Assembly: GCF_026240905.1 (NCBI RefSeq)
Contig: NZ_JAPEVI010000003.1
Span: forward strand, 1,426,001 to 1,490,000
Source of the DNA: Roseibium salinum
Lineage (GTDB): Bacteria; Pseudomonadota; Alphaproteobacteria; Rhizobiales; Stappiaceae
Direction of reading: 5' to 3'
Length of the DNA stretch: 64,000 bases
This document shows, one piece after another, positions 53,154 to 63,955 of the stretch; the first letter of the stretch is position 1; every line of letters begins with the position of its first letter. A model generated the notes under the pieces. It saw only the letters and a list, made by a program, of their open reading frames with translations, made no database searches and was not told where the DNA came from. The translations under genes were made by a program, and so were the position numbers.

Positions 53154-53241
53154 GAGCGCCCAATCGAAATGCCGTCATTGACGCAATGACATAGATGGCT
53201 GCCACGGGCGAAATCAAGCCGGATAACGGCGGAGTCTCGTT

Positions 53242-53433
53242 TCAGTTCAAAAACAGACCGGCAAATGCGGCAAGAACAACAAGAAAGCCCGTGCCGATGG
53301 CCAGCGCTTTCGGTTCTCTGGGCAGTGCAGTGAGCTTTGCCGTCCGGCGGACTTCACGAATCCCTTTCAGCGCACGGTCGGTACGCAGGTCAATTTCCGC
53401 AAAATACGGCGAAAGCTCATTCTGAGCGCGCAT
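53242..53433 (-). CDS. Small tail-anchored membrane protein of unknown function
   Basis: A 63-residue protein: a charged helical N-terminal part rich in Arg/Lys/Glu (R-T-D-R-A-L-K-G-I-R-E-V-R-R) and one C-terminal transmembrane helix (A-L-A-I-G-T-G-F-L-V-V-L-A-A-F-A-G-L-F-L) ending two residues later. TGAGGA lies upstream of the ATG. No family was recognised. It is likely real because of the ribosome-binding site and clean tail-anchor design, but short. Confidence 0.5.
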   Translation of the reverse strand: MRAQNELSPYFAEIDLRTDRALKGIREVRRTAKLTALPREPKALAIGTGFLVVLAAFAGLFLN

Positions 53434-53536
53434 ACCTGATCCTCACGATTCCTTCGTGAAGCCATGCTAAGGAAAGTCCCTTAGGGTTTGGTTAATCGCA
53501 GCGGACGCCATCCCTTCCTTGACCAACACAGATACT

Positions 53537-55358
53537 CTAGATCCGGCTTTTTCGCGGATCCGCCACATCCAGGATACGCAGCTGAACCCTGGGTGTACCC
53601 TGCCAGGTATCGACAGACAGCGTTCCGGCAACATGAAGCGAGCTGCCGCGGCCCTCGAGCAGCATCCTGCCATGCGGCTTGTCATCGGCCTTGAAACAAA
53701 TCGCCTTGAGCTGTTTCCCGTCGCCCGCCGCAAGAGTGGCCCTGACGTGGCCTTTGCCAACGACATCGGCAAAGGAAATACGGTGCGCGGGAAATGCAAA
53801 CACCGGTTCCGCATGTCCGGCGCCAAAGGGACCGGCTTTCTCCAGAAGATCCATGAGGTCCAGGGTGGCGCCGGTCGCCGTCAGGGCCGCATCGATCCTG
53901 ACTTCCCTGTGCGCCGTCGCCGCCTCGACGTCGTCCTTCAGGACCTCGTTGAAGAAGCTTTCCAGATCGGCTGCCTTTTCCCGGCGGACCGTCAACCCGG
54001 CTGCCATGGCATGGCCGCCGCCCTTTTCCAGCAAGCCCTCGTCCACCGCCCTGCGTACCGCCTTGCCAAGGTCGACGCCGGCGATGGAACGGCCGGAGCC
54101 CGTCCCCTTGCCGGATCTCGTCATAGGCAATGGCAAAGGCAGGCCGCCTGTGCGCTTCCTTGAGACGGGACGCGATCAGGCCGACGATACCCGGATGCCA
54201 GCCGTCCGAACCGGTGAGAAGAACCGCGGGATTACGCGAATCAATCGCAAGGACCGCTTCCACGCCCGCCTGTTCCAGCATCGCGGCTTCCATCACCTGA
54301 CGCTCCGAATTGAGCTGGTCGAGACGCTCGGCAATCGCCCGGGCCTCGTGGGGATCCTCGGTCGTCAGAAGTCTGGCGCCCAGTGCCGCGTCGCCGATCC
54401 GCCCGCCCGCATTGATGCGCGGGCCGATCAGGAAGCCAAGGTGATAAGGAGCCGGCTTGCCGCTTACCCGGGCGGCGTCTGAGAGCGCCGTCAGGCCGAA
54501 ATTCCGTCTCTGATGCATGATGGCCAGGCCGCGCGTGACATAGGCACGGTTCAGCCCCTGCAGGGGAACCACGTCGCACACGGTTCCGAGCGCGACGAGA
54601 TCCAGGAGCGCCATCAGGTCCGGCTGCGGCCGGCTCTGGAAGGCGCCCCGCCGGCGCAGTTCCCGGTTGAGACCCACCAGAAACAGGAAGGTCACCCCGA
54701 CAGCGGCAAGATGCCCCTGCCCTGACAGATCGTCCTGCCGATTGGGGTTGACCAGGGCGCTGACGGCCGGAAGCGTTTCCCCAACCTGGTGGTGATCGAT
54801 CACGACGACGTCGAGATCGAGTGTCCTGGCGGTCTCGAACGCCTCGAAGGACGTGCTGCCGCAATCGAGCGTTACCAGCAGCTCGGCGCCGCCTTGACGC
54901 AGGTGCTCGATGGCCGGGCCGTTGGGTCCATAGCCTTCGATGATCCGGTCCGGAATGTGAATGACCGGATCCAGACCGAGCCATTGAAGATACTTGGCAA
55001 AAATCGCCGAGGAGGTTGCACCGTCGACGTCATAGTCGCCAAAGATCGCGATCTTCCTGCCCGCCTGGACGGCATCGGCGACGCGGGCAACGGCAGCGTC
55101 CATGTCCACGAGCGTGGAGGGATCCGGCATCAGCGTCTTGAGCGACGGCTCCAGAAATTCCGGAGCCTGTTCGGCCAGAACGCCCCGGGCGGCCATGACC
55201 CGCGCCAGAACGTCCGGAAGTCCATGGGTCTGGCAGATGGCCATGGCTGCGCGGGAGTCGGCTGCGTTCAAACGCTCCCGCCAGGCATTGTCATTTGCGG
55301 ATCGTGCGACCCCCAGAACGAGCCGCCTTTCTTCACCATCCCCGAAGTTTGCGATCAT
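53537..55358 (-). CDS. recJ: Single-stranded-DNA-specific exonuclease RecJ (frameshifted)
   Basis: RecJ is the 5'-3' single-strand exonuclease of recombination and base-excision repair. The first frame has D108-Y-D-V-D-G113, the D188-H-H190 motif and G-P-R-I-N-A-G-G-R, and reads to A-F-A-I-A-Y-D-E. The second frame continues S-G-K-G-T-G-S-G-R-S-I-A-G-V-D-L and G-G-H-A-M-A-A-G to the end. An extra base at about 54116 separates them; removing it gives 606 residues with every RecJ motif. RecJ is usually single-copy and conserved, which supports a sequencing error. It lies 11 bp downstream of glpX. Confidence 0.93.
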
Positions 55359-55369
55359 TCAATGCCGAC

Positions 55370-56365
55370 TTAGTCCAGAAGGAATTTTTCGAGATCCGTG
55401 TGCTGGGCCTTGATGTAGCGGACGGTTCCGGTGGACGAACGCATGACCACGGTATGGGTCGTGATATGGTGCCGGCCGAACCGTACGCCCTGCAGAAAGT
55501 TGCCGTCCGTTACGCCGGTTGCGGCGAACAGAACGTCGGGACCCGCCATTTCCTCCAGCGTGTATTTCTTCTTGATGTCTTCGATGCCCATACGGTGGGC
55601 CCGCTCGACCTGTTCGTCGCGAGTGATGACGAGCCGGCTCTGCATCTGACCGCCGATGCAGCGCAGCGCGGCAGCCGCCAGAACGCCTTCCGGCGCCCCC
55701 CCGATGCCGGCATAAATGTCGATGCCGGTCTCGTCCGGGTCGGTTGTGTGAATGATCCCTGCAACATCGCCATCGCCGATCAGGCGGATGGCAGCACCTG
55801 TCGCGCGGATTTCCTCGATCAGGCGCGCATGACGTGGACGGTCGAGAACGCAGGCGGTGATTTCGCCGACCGTCACGCCCTTTGCCTTGGCGACGGCAGC
55901 GATATTGTCGGCGATCGATGCGTCAAGATCGATCAGGCCCTGGGGGTAGCCCGGGCCAATGGCGATCTTGTCCATGTAGCTGTCCGGCGCATTCAGCAGG
56001 TCGCCGTGCGGCGCCAGTGCGATAACGGCCAGGGAATTCGGCAGGTTCTTCGCGCATATGGTGGTGCCTTCAAGCGGGTCGAGAGCGATGTCGACCTTCG
56101 GTCCCTGCTTGGTGCCGACATTCTCGCCGATGTAAAGCATCGGCGCCTCGTCGCGCTCGCCCTCACCGATCACCACAGTGCCGTCGATCGGCAAGCGGTT
56201 CAGCTCCCTGCGCATCGCGTCCACCGCTGCCTGATCGGCCGCCATCTCGTCGCCATGGCCACGCAGACGCGCCGCTGATACAGCCGCTCTTTCGCTGACG
56301 CGCGCCAGCTCCAGGGTCAGAATGCGGTCCAGACCGCTCGACGGCTGATTTTCAGTATTGGACAT
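55370..56365 (-). CDS. glpX: Class II fructose-1,6-bisphosphatase GlpX
   Basis: A 331-residue enzyme from ATG 56365 with GGAG six bases upstream; in-frame ATGs at 56371 and 56419 are less likely. It has the lithium-sensitive phosphatase metal motif V-D-I-A-L-D-P-L-E-G-T-T, then V-I-G-E-G-E-R-D-E-A-P-M-L and I-G-D-G-D-V-A-G. It hydrolyses fructose-1,6-bisphosphate in gluconeogenesis. It follows hom by about 50 bp in the conserved alphaproteobacterial order hom-glpX-recJ. Confidence 0.95.
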   Translation of the reverse strand: MSNTENQPSSGLDRILTLELARVSERAAVSAARLRGHGDEMAADQAAVDAMRRELNRLPIDGTVVIGEGERDEAPMLYIGENVGTKQGPKVDIALDPLEGTTICAKNLPNSLAVIALAPHGDLLNAPDSYMDKIAIGPGYPQGLIDLDASIADNIAAVAKAKGVTVGEITACVLDRPRHARLIEEIRATGAAIRLIGDGDVAGIIHTTDPDETGIDIYAGIGGAPEGVLAAAALRCIGGQMQSRLVITRDEQVERAHRMGIEDIKKKYTLEEMAGPDVLFAATGVTDGNFLQGVRFGRHHITTHTVVMRSSTGTVRYIKAQHTDLEKFLLD

Positions 56366-56415
56366 CAACATCTCCAGTTCTCCCGCAAGACGCCTCTCGC
56401 TGTACTCTTTAGAAC

Positions 56416-57738
56416 TCAACTCAGTTTCTCGATCCGGATCATTTGCGGCTTTTCGGAGACCACGCCCTTCGACATGACCACCTCTAGAGCCTCCTTGATC
56501 GCAACTTCCGTGGTTTCATACGTGATCAATATGACAGGCTGCGGCACGTCGGCATTATATTTGCCCGGCGCATGGTGGGTCGCATGACGCTTCTGAACGA
56601 TGGACTCAAGCGATATGCCCGCCTCGCCCATGCAGCGGGCGATTTCGGCGAATGCGCCCGGACGGTCGTAGACACTCAGGCGGATGTAGTACCCGCCCTC
56701 GTGCATGCGCATGCGTGCCCGCTGGTATTCCTTCAGGTCCGCCGCCGGCATGCCGAGCACCGGGGTCTGGTCGCCGCGGGCGATATCGGCAATGTCGGCC
56801 ACGACGGAGGAAGCCGTCGCATCGCCGCCCGCGCCAGGACCCACAAGGACGATTTCACCCACATAGTCGCCGTCCACGGCGACCGCATTCAGCACGCCGT
56901 CGATGCGCGCGATGGCGGAGGACTTCGGCACCATCGTCGGATGCACCCGCTGCTCGATCCCCGTTTCCGTGCGTTGAGCAACGCCGAGAAGCTTGATGCG
57001 GAATCCGAGTTCGTCGGCCGCCTCTATGTCCGCACTCGCGATGGAGGTGATCCCCTCCATATAGATGTCGTCGCTGGAGATCTTTGTCCCGAAGGCTAGG
57101 CTGGTCAGGATCGCGAGCTTGTGTGCCGTGTCGTTGCCTTCGATATCGAAGCTCGGGTCTGCTTCGGCATAACCAAGACGCTGTGCATCGGCCAGGCACT
57201 CCTCGAAACCGATGCCCTCAGCCTCCATGCGGGTCAGGATGTAGTTGCAGGTTCCGTTGAGGATGCCGTAGACGCGGCTGACGTCGTTTCCGGCCATGGA
57301 TTCGCGCAGCGTCTTGACGATGGGGATACCGCCGGCAACGGCCGCTTCGTAGTTCAGGCAGGCATTGTTGGCTTCTGCGAGCCCTGCCAGGGACACACCG
57401 TGTTTGGCAAGCAGCGCCTTGTTAGCCGTGACGACGTGAATACCGCGCTGAAGAGCGGCGCGCACGCACTCTTCGGCCGCACCGTTGTCGCCGCCGATCA
57501 GCTCCACAAAGATGTCGACCTCCGCCTTTTCGGCCATTTCGACCGGATCAGAAAACCATTCCAGGCTTGAAACATCAAAGCCACGATCTTTGTTCCTGTC
57601 CCGTGCGCAAACCGCGGTCACGGTCACGGCACGGCCGGACTTTCGGGCAATCTGGCCCCCGTGCTTTGCAAGGAGTTGAACGACAGAGGCGCCTACGGTC
57701 CCAAGGCCTGCGACGCCCACTTTCAATGCTTCTGCCAT
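56416..57738 (-). CDS. hom: Homoserine dehydrogenase
   Basis: A 440-residue enzyme. The NAD(P)-binding motif is V-G-V-A-G-L-G-T-V-G-A-S-V. The core has A-N-K-A-L-L-A-K-H-G, G-I-L-N-G-T-C-N-Y-I-L-T-R-M and D-I-E-G-N-D-T-A-H-K-L-A-I-L. A C-terminal ACT domain (about 355-440) gives threonine feedback control. It reduces aspartate semialdehyde to homoserine for threonine and methionine synthesis. It lies 22 bp after the aminotransferase gene. Confidence 0.96.
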   Translation of the reverse strand: MAEALKVGVAGLGTVGASVVQLLAKHGGQIARKSGRAVTVTAVCARDRNKDRGFDVSSLEWFSDPVEMAEKAEVDIFVELIGGDNGAAEECVRAALQRGIHVVTANKALLAKHGVSLAGLAEANNACLNYEAAVAGGIPIVKTLRESMAGNDVSRVYGILNGTCNYILTRMEAEGIGFEECLADAQRLGYAEADPSFDIEGNDTAHKLAILTSLAFGTKISSDDIYMEGITSIASADIEAADELGFRIKLLGVAQRTETGIEQRVHPTMVPKSSAIARIDGVLNAVAVDGDYVGEIVLVGPGAGGDATASSVVADIADIARGDQTPVLGMPAADLKEYQRARMRMHEGGYYIRLSVYDRPGAFAEIARCMGEAGISLESIVQKRHATHHAPGKYNADVPQPVILITYETTEVAIKEALEVVMSKGVVSEKPQMIRIEKLS

Positions 57739-57760
57739 GCGGAATTTAGTCCAGTTCTAT

Positions 57761-58978
57761 TCAGCCTGAGGTCCCGAGCGGGATGACGTTGTGCAGCTTT
57801 TGCTCCGCAGTTTCAAGGAAGCGGCGGATATTTCTTGCCGCCTGGCGCAGCCGTTGTTCGTTTTCCACCAACCCGATGCGCACGTATTCATCGCCGTGCT
57901 CCCCGAAACCGAGCCCCGGCGCGACGGCCACTTCCGCCTTTTCCAGCAGAAGCTTTGAGAATTCCAGGCTGCCGAGAGAGCGGAACGGCTCGGGAATGGG
58001 CGCCCAGCAGAACATGCTGGCTTCGGGTGCGGGAATGTGCCAGCCGGCGCGGCCGAAACTGTCGACCACCACGTCCCGCCGCCGCCTGTAGACCTCGCGC
58101 GTCTCCCGGATGCAATCATCCGGGCCGTTGAGGGCCGCGGTGGCGGCAACCTGAATCGGAGTGAACGCGCCATAGTCGAGATAGGATTTGACGCGGGAGA
58201 GCGCGGAAATCAGCCTTTCGTTCCCCACCGCAAATCCCATGCGCCATCCGGGCATGGAGAAAGTCTTGGAGAGCGACGTGAATTCCGCGGTGACATCCAT
58301 CGCGCCGGGAACCTGCAGAACCGAAGGCGGCGGCGTGTCGCCGAAATAGATTTCGGAATAGGCCAGATCCGACAGGATGAAGATATCGTGCTTGCGCGCA
58401 AAGGCGACGACATCCTTGTAAAAGTCCAGATCGGCGCAATAGGCGGTCGGGTTTGCCGGATAGCAGAGGATGATCGCGATCGGCTTCGGCACGGAGTGGA
58501 TGATGGCCCGTTCCAGAGCATCGAAAAAGGCCGGTCCCGGCTCGGCGGGAATGTTGCGGATCGATGCACCGGCCATGAGAAAGCCGAAGGTGTGGATCGG
58601 ATAACTGGGATTCGGGCTCAGGATCACGTCTCCCGGTGCGGAGATCGCCTGAGCCATATTGGCGAATCCTTCCTTGGACCCGAGAGTCGCGATGACCTGG
58701 GTGTCCGGATCGAGTTTCACGCCGAACCGGCGGCCATAGTAGGAAGCCTGGGCCTTGCGCAGACCGCCGATGCCCTTGGAGGCCGAGTATCGGTGCGTGC
58801 GCGGATCCTGTATCACCTCGGTCAGCTTGTCGACGATGTGCTTCGGCGTCGGCAGGTCGGGATTGCCCATTCCAAGATCGATGATATCCGCCCCCGCCGC
58901 ACGCGCCTTCGCCTTCAAGCGGTTGACTTGTTCGAAGACATATGGCGGCAGCCGTTTGACCTTGTGGAATTCCTCCAT
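57761..58978 (-). CDS. PLP-dependent class I/II aminotransferase (AlaC/LL-DAP-aminotransferase-like)
   Basis: A 405-residue enzyme from ATG 58978 (M-E-E-F-H-K-V-K-R-L-P-P-Y-V-F), with AAGGA seven bases upstream; a GTG at 59020 would add 14 residues. It has D-L-G-M-G-N-P-D-L-P-T-P, C-Y-P-A-N-P-T-A and the PLP lysine in S-L-S-K-T-F-S-M-P-G-W-R. Homologues before hom are often annotated as LL-diaminopimelate aminotransferase or glutamate-pyruvate transaminase; sequence alone does not fix the substrate. Confidence 0.9.
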   Translation of the reverse strand: MEEFHKVKRLPPYVFEQVNRLKAKARAAGADIIDLGMGNPDLPTPKHIVDKLTEVIQDPRTHRYSASKGIGGLRKAQASYYGRRFGVKLDPDTQVIATLGSKEGFANMAQAISAPGDVILSPNPSYPIHTFGFLMAGASIRNIPAEPGPAFFDALERAIIHSVPKPIAIILCYPANPTAYCADLDFYKDVVAFARKHDIFILSDLAYSEIYFGDTPPPSVLQVPGAMDVTAEFTSLSKTFSMPGWRMGFAVGNERLISALSRVKSYLDYGAFTPIQVAATAALNGPDDCIRETREVYRRRRDVVVDSFGRAGWHIPAPEASMFCWAPIPEPFRSLGSLEFSKLLLEKAEVAVAPGLGFGEHGDEYVRIGLVENEQRLRQAARNIRRFLETAEQKLHNVIPLGTSG

Positions 58979-59265
58979 GGCGCGGATCCTTGCGAGTTTG
59001 ACGATATCAGCGCGCGGCACACCAGGCGCAGCGTGAGCGCGGCGGGGCCCTTTTAGCAGCCCCGCAAAATTTACGCACCCGTCTTTACGTCGCTGGCCGA
59101 CTAAAAATAAGGCGAATGGTAGAACGCATTTCCAAGTGTATCACGGGCACGCTGAAAGAGGCGATTGCGGCGGCTTTTCATCGCCGCGGATCTCGCACGC
59201 CATGCTGCGTCTTTGCGAACCCTCCGCTTGGCCAATCCCGCGGCCGAATGCGGGACCGCGGCCGC

Positions 59266-59511
59266 TTACTCTGAAGCCAGAGATTCCAGATAGGCTTCGG
59301 TGGCTGCGCGTTGCTTCGGATTGATCAGTCCGGTCGACTCGGCCGGATAGACCGGAACTCCGTAACCGGTGGGCGGGGGCACGTTTGCACTTCCCCGCCC
59401 CGGCCTCATCTTCAAGGCATCCACAAGCGGCGTACCGGGTCCAACCGAGCAGGCCGACAGCGATAGCAGCAGCGCCAGGCTGCAAACCGGAACCAATACG
59501 CCACGCATCAT
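59266..59511 (-). CDS. Small exported lipoprotein
   Basis: An 81-residue protein from ATG 59511 behind GGGAGGAAAGG. The signal peptide ends in a lipobox L-S-A-C. The mature ~60 residues contain P-P-P-T-G-Y-G-V-P-V-Y-P and end in an acidic helix. No family was recognised. It is divergent from phaC (232 bp) and co-directional with the aminotransferase gene, 287 bp upstream of it. Confidence 0.75.
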   Translation of the reverse strand: MMRGVLVPVCSLALLLSLSACSVGPGTPLVDALKMRPGRGSANVPPPTGYGVPVYPAESTGLINPKQRAATEAYLESLASE

Positions 59512-59743
59512 GGACAACCTTTCCTCCCCAGTCTTGCACCTTGCTCCGCGGGATTGTTACATGGCAACGAGAGGCTCTCGATCCCATTGGAAACCAATCG
59601 ACGGAACCAGAACGTTGTGTCATAAATATCTGATAGTTCAAAATACCAACGCAAATATAACAAGATAAGTCGTTTGAACGGATATGGGCCCAGGCCGTCC
59701 CAAGGCCGGACAGAGCAGCGAAAACCGGAGGGAAACCCCGCCT

Positions 59744-61549
59744 ATGGCTGATGACCGCCAGCATCCGATGTTGCAGTATATAATCAATAATCCGGAAGCC
59801 TTTGCCCAAAACCTGGCCAAAACGCTGGAGCAGGCCGGAAAAGCTCTGGCCGCTTACATCGAGCCCCGCGAACAAGGCAAGATCCCCCGCGATTCGACCG
59901 ACGAGCTGACGGGCGTCGTCAAGACACTCGCCCAGGTGGGTGAGTACTGGATGTCCGATCCCCAGCGGGCCGTCGAAGCCCAGTCCAGGCTGTGGAACGG
60001 CTACATCACCCTTTGGAATTCATCGCTCAAACGCATGATGGGCGAACCGGCGGAGCCAGCCGTCCAGACACCGGAAAAGGACCGACGCTTCGCGGATCCC
60101 GACTGGGAAGGCAATCAGTATTTCGACTTCATCAAGCAGCTCTATCTCATCACCAGCAAATGGGCCGAGGACATGGTCCTCGATGCCCAGGGGCTTGATG
60201 AGCATACCCGCCACAAGGCGGAATTCTACGTCAAGCAGATCGCCAATGCCGTTTCGCCTTCCAATTTCGTGCTCACCAATCCGGAACTGCTGCGCCTCAC
60301 CCTGGAAAGCAATGGCGAAAACCTCGTCAAGGGAATGCAGCATCTGGCCGAAGACCTGAAAACGGGACAAGGCGAGTTGAAGATCCGGCAGACCGACCCG
60401 TCCAAATTCAAGCTCGGCGAAAACCTCGCCACCACGCCCGGCAAGGTGATCGCGCAGAATGATATCTGCCAGATCATCCAATACACGCCGACGACGGAAA
60501 AGGTGCTCAAGCGGCCGCTCCTGATCGTGCCGCCCTGGATCAACAAGTTCTACATTCTCGACCTCAATCCGGAGAAATCCTTCATCAAATGGGCCGTCGA
60601 CCAGGGGCATACCGTGTTCATTATCTCCTGGGTCAATCCGGATAAGCGGCAGGCCCAGAAGAGCTTTGAGCATTACATGAAGGAGGGCATTCTCCACGCC
60701 CTCGACGTCATCAAGCGCGCCACCCGGCAGGAGGAAGTGAACACCATCGGCTATTGTGTCGGCGGAACGCTGCTGGCGGTGACGCTGGCTTATCTGGCCC
60801 GTATCGGCGACGAGCGGATCAAGACCGCGACCTTCTTCACCACCCAGGTCGACTTCACCCTCGCAGGCGATCTCAAGGTCTTCGTCGATGAAGATCAGAT
60901 CGCCATTCTGGAAAAGCGGATGGCGGAGTACGGCTATCTCGATGGCTCGAAGATGTCTTCGGCCTTCAATATGCTCCGGTCGAACGACCTGATCTGGACC
61001 TATGTGATCAACAACTACCTCAAGGGCCAGGAACCGTTCCCCTTCGACCTGCTGTACTGGAATTCCGATTCCACCCGCATGCCGGCGGCGAACCACTCGT
61101 TCTATCTGCGCAACTGTTATCTGGATAACAAACTGTCCAAGGGCGAGATGGAGATTGCCGGTGAAACGCTGGACCTTTCCGAGGTGACGATCCCGATCTT
61201 CAATCTTGCCACCCGGGAAGACCATATTGCCCCGCCCAAGTCGGTTTTCCTCGGCTCGGGCTGTTTCGGCGGTCCGGTGGAATACGTCCTGTCCGGCTCA
61301 GGCCATATTGCCGGTGTTGTCAACCCGCCGGCAAAGAACAAGTACCAGTACTGGACCGGCAGGGAGCCCAAGGGCACACTTGAAAACTGGCTCAAGAATG
61401 CGGAAGAACATCCCGGCTCCTGGTGGCCATACTGGGATCAGTGGATCCGCTCCCAGGATGACACGCTGGCCAAGGCCCGCAAGCCCGGTGCGAACCGGGT
61501 GAAAATCCTCGAGGATGCGCCCGGCTCCTACGTGATGCAGAAGGTGTAG
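59744..61549 (+). CDS. phaC: Class I poly(R)-hydroxyalkanoate synthase PhaC
   Basis: A 601-residue synthase from ATG 59744; a start at 59684 would add 20 residues but has no ribosome-binding site. The lipase-like box is G-Y-C338-V-G-G, with D493 (E-D-H-I-A-P-P) and H521 (G-S-G-H-I-A-G) completing the triad. N-terminal and alpha/beta-hydrolase domains are of class I length. It polymerises (R)-3-hydroxyacyl-CoA into PHA granules. No phaR, phaP or depolymerase is adjacent. It converges on the GGDEF/EAL gene. Confidence 0.96.
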   Translation: MADDRQHPMLQYIINNPEAFAQNLAKTLEQAGKALAAYIEPREQGKIPRDSTDELTGVVKTLAQVGEYWMSDPQRAVEAQSRLWNGYITLWNSSLKRMMGEPAEPAVQTPEKDRRFADPDWEGNQYFDFIKQLYLITSKWAEDMVLDAQGLDEHTRHKAEFYVKQIANAVSPSNFVLTNPELLRLTLESNGENLVKGMQHLAEDLKTGQGELKIRQTDPSKFKLGENLATTPGKVIAQNDICQIIQYTPTTEKVLKRPLLIVPPWINKFYILDLNPEKSFIKWAVDQGHTVFIISWVNPDKRQAQKSFEHYMKEGILHALDVIKRATRQEEVNTIGYCVGGTLLAVTLAYLARIGDERIKTATFFTTQVDFTLAGDLKVFVDEDQIAILEKRMAEYGYLDGSKMSSAFNMLRSNDLIWTYVINNYLKGQEPFPFDLLYWNSDSTRMPAANHSFYLRNCYLDNKLSKGEMEIAGETLDLSEVTIPIFNLATREDHIAPPKSVFLGSGCFGGPVEYVLSGSGHIAGVVNPPAKNKYQYWTGREPKGTLENWLKNAEEHPGSWWPYWDQWIRSQDDTLAKARKPGANRVKILEDAPGSYVMQKV

Positions 61550-61636
61550 CGGTTCAAAGCGGCGAGACAGCTCGTTCGGACGGCAAAAGGCATAGACCGT
61601 TGAGCGGGTACAAGCCGCTACGAGACAGACCCGCGC

Positions 61637-63955
61637 TTAATAGCGCACGTCCAGCGGCTTTCGCGACATGCCGGGCAGTTCGCCGAACGTATCGGCGTCC
61701 ATCGGGTAACCGAACTGATAGCCTTGCACGGTGTCGCAGCGGCAACTGGCAAGGAATGCCTGTTGTTCCGGCGTCTCCACGCCTTCGGCCACCACGTTGA
61801 GCCCGAGTTCCCGTCCGAGCGAAATGATCGCCCGGGCAATGCTGCGGTCGCTTTCATCAACGTGAAGATCGCGCACAAAGCTCCGGTCGATCTTCAATCG
61901 GGTCAGCGGGAAATTCTTGAGGGCTGCAAGACTTGAATAGCCGGTACCGAAATCGTCAATGGCAAGCTTTATCCCGATGCGGCGGAAGGCATCCATAAGC
62001 TCGACCGCCTGCTCCCTGTTTTGCACCAGCAGGCTTTCCGTCAGTTCAAGTTCCAGGAACTCAGCCGCCATGCCAGTATCTTCCAGGGCCGCACACACGT
62101 CCGAAATCAGGGCTGCGTCCCGGAATTGGCGGGCGGAAACATTCACGCTTATCGTGATCGGATTGCGCCCGGCATCCTGCCAGGCCCTGTTCTGCCGGCA
62201 GGCTTCCCGCAGCACCCAGCGTCCCAATGGAACGATCAATCCGCTTTCTTCCGCCAAGGCGATGAATTCGCCCGGCATCAACCGCCCCAGCTGGGGATGC
62301 TGCCATCTGACCAGCGCTTCCGCGCCGACAATCCGGCCGCTGGCGAGATCGTATTGCGGCTGGTAATCGAGAATGAACTCACCCGTCTCGATGCCGTTCC
62401 GCATTTCCTCGATGATCGTCAGCTTGTTGACCGATTTCACCGGCCTGATCTGCTGGTAGATCTTGTACCCGTCGCGGCCTGACGACTTGGCCTCGAACAT
62501 TGCCGTGTCGGCGTTTTTCAAAAGTTCCGCAGCGTCTTCCGCATCCGCCGGATAGCAGGCCGCCCCGATGCTGCACGTCACGTGAAAGGACAAATCGCCG
62601 ATGTTGATCGTCCTGGTGATTTCGTCCCGGAGACTGACCATCACATTCTCCAGCGTGCCACTCAGATCCGAGCCGCCTTCGATGATCAGAACGAACTCGT
62701 CGCCGCCGAAGCGGATAGCCTCATGCGCACCTCCGTCCACCGACTTGATCCGCTCCGCGATAATGCTGAGCACCTGGTCGCCCGTCGCGTGGCCGAAACT
62801 GTCGTTGACGAACTTGAAATTGTCGACATCGACGAAGACGACGGCCAGCGGCACACCGGTTATTTTGCTGTCTTCGACCTTCTCGTCCAGTTTCCGTTCA
62901 AACTCGTGCCGGTTGGGCAGTCCGGTCAGAACATCATGGTGGGCGAGATAGCGGATCCTGCCTTCTGCAAGGTCCCTTTCTACCGCGATTGATGCAAGGC
63001 GGGCTGCCTCGGTGGCCAGCTTGTGCTCATGCTCGGTCGGGTGACGGACCTCCTTTGAATAGAGCCCGAATGTCCCCAGCACTCTGGAGTCCTTGCTGAA
63101 AAACGGAACAGACCAGCAGGAGCGCATGTCGAACTGCTTGACGACTTCGCGGTAATCCGCCCAGAGCTCGTGGGTAAGGATATCGTCAACGAAAACGCAT
63201 GAGCGTGTATGCACGGCGGTCCCGCAGGATCCTACTTTCGGGCCGACCGGAACACCATCGATCAGCGCCATGTATTCTGCCGGCAGATTGGGCGCGACGC
63301 TTGACAGGAGATGGGTGCCGCTTTGGTCAGTGAGCATGACCGATCCCATTACGCCATCCATCTGACTTTCAATCGTCAGAACAAGCGTATTCAGAACATC
63401 AAGGAGCGGCAGCCCGCTGGCGATTTCCTGCAGGACCCTGTTATGGCCCTGCTGGAGCATTTCGGCTCTCTTGCGCTCGGTGATATCGCGGCAGATCCCG
63501 ACGAGACCGACAATCTCGTTGTTGCCATTCGTGACCGGGAATTTGGATGACGAAAACCATTTTCTCTTGCCGTTCGGCAAGATCACGAACTCCTCCAGGT
63601 CGATCTTCGCCACGCCCGTCGTCATGACCTCCGCCTCGACCGAGATAAAACCAGCGCTGACTTCCTGTGGGTGCAGTTCCAGGTCGGACTTGCCGAGCAA
63701 CTCGGAGAAATCGTCAAGACCCATATCGATCGCGACCTGCCGGTTTGCCATGACAAACCTCGAATTGCGATCCTTGACAAAAATGTAGTCAGAGACCTCG
63801 TCGACGAGTGTTTGCAGCCAGTCACCGGTGAGACAAAGCTCGTCACCCGCGCGGAGCTGCGCGAGGTCATTCAGCCGGTCAAGTTCTGAGGCCAAAGATG
63901 TCCCGTCTTCCGGCGCGATAAGATCCTCTAAATTCCTGCTCCAACTCAAAACCAT
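61637..63955 (-). CDS. PAS-GAF-GGDEF-EAL cyclic-di-GMP protein
   Basis: A 772-residue soluble protein from ATG 63955 (M-V-L-S-W); an upstream TTG at 63967 is possible. The PAS domain covers about 45-165 (with the I-C-R-D-I-T-E-R-K linker), GAF about 175-320, GGDEF about 335-495 and EAL about 510-765. The cyclase active site G417-G-D-E-F421 and the phosphodiesterase E546-A-L548-V-R are both intact. The diguanylate cyclase inhibitory site is degenerate (K-S-V-D with a four-residue insert before R-F-G-G-D-E-F), so product inhibition may be weak. It could make or degrade c-di-GMP. The direction is not decidable. Confidence 0.93.
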   Translation of the reverse strand: MVLSWSRNLEDLIAPEDGTSLASELDRLNDLAQLRAGDELCLTGDWLQTLVDEVSDYIFVKDRNSRFVMANRQVAIDMGLDDFSELLGKSDLELHPQEVSAGFISVEAEVMTTGVAKIDLEEFVILPNGKRKWFSSSKFPVTNGNNEIVGLVGICRDITERKRAEMLQQGHNRVLQEIASGLPLLDVLNTLVLTIESQMDGVMGSVMLTDQSGTHLLSSVAPNLPAEYMALIDGVPVGPKVGSCGTAVHTRSCVFVDDILTHELWADYREVVKQFDMRSCWSVPFFSKDSRVLGTFGLYSKEVRHPTEHEHKLATEAARLASIAVERDLAEGRIRYLAHHDVLTGLPNRHEFERKLDEKVEDSKITGVPLAVVFVDVDNFKFVNDSFGHATGDQVLSIIAERIKSVDGGAHEAIRFGGDEFVLIIEGGSDLSGTLENVMVSLRDEITRTINIGDLSFHVTCSIGAACYPADAEDAAELLKNADTAMFEAKSSGRDGYKIYQQIRPVKSVNKLTIIEEMRNGIETGEFILDYQPQYDLASGRIVGAEALVRWQHPQLGRLMPGEFIALAEESGLIVPLGRWVLREACRQNRAWQDAGRNPITISVNVSARQFRDAALISDVCAALEDTGMAAEFLELELTESLLVQNREQAVELMDAFRRIGIKLAIDDFGTGYSSLAALKNFPLTRLKIDRSFVRDLHVDESDRSIARAIISLGRELGLNVVAEGVETPEQQAFLASCRCDTVQGYQFGYPMDADTFGELPGMSRKPLDVRY

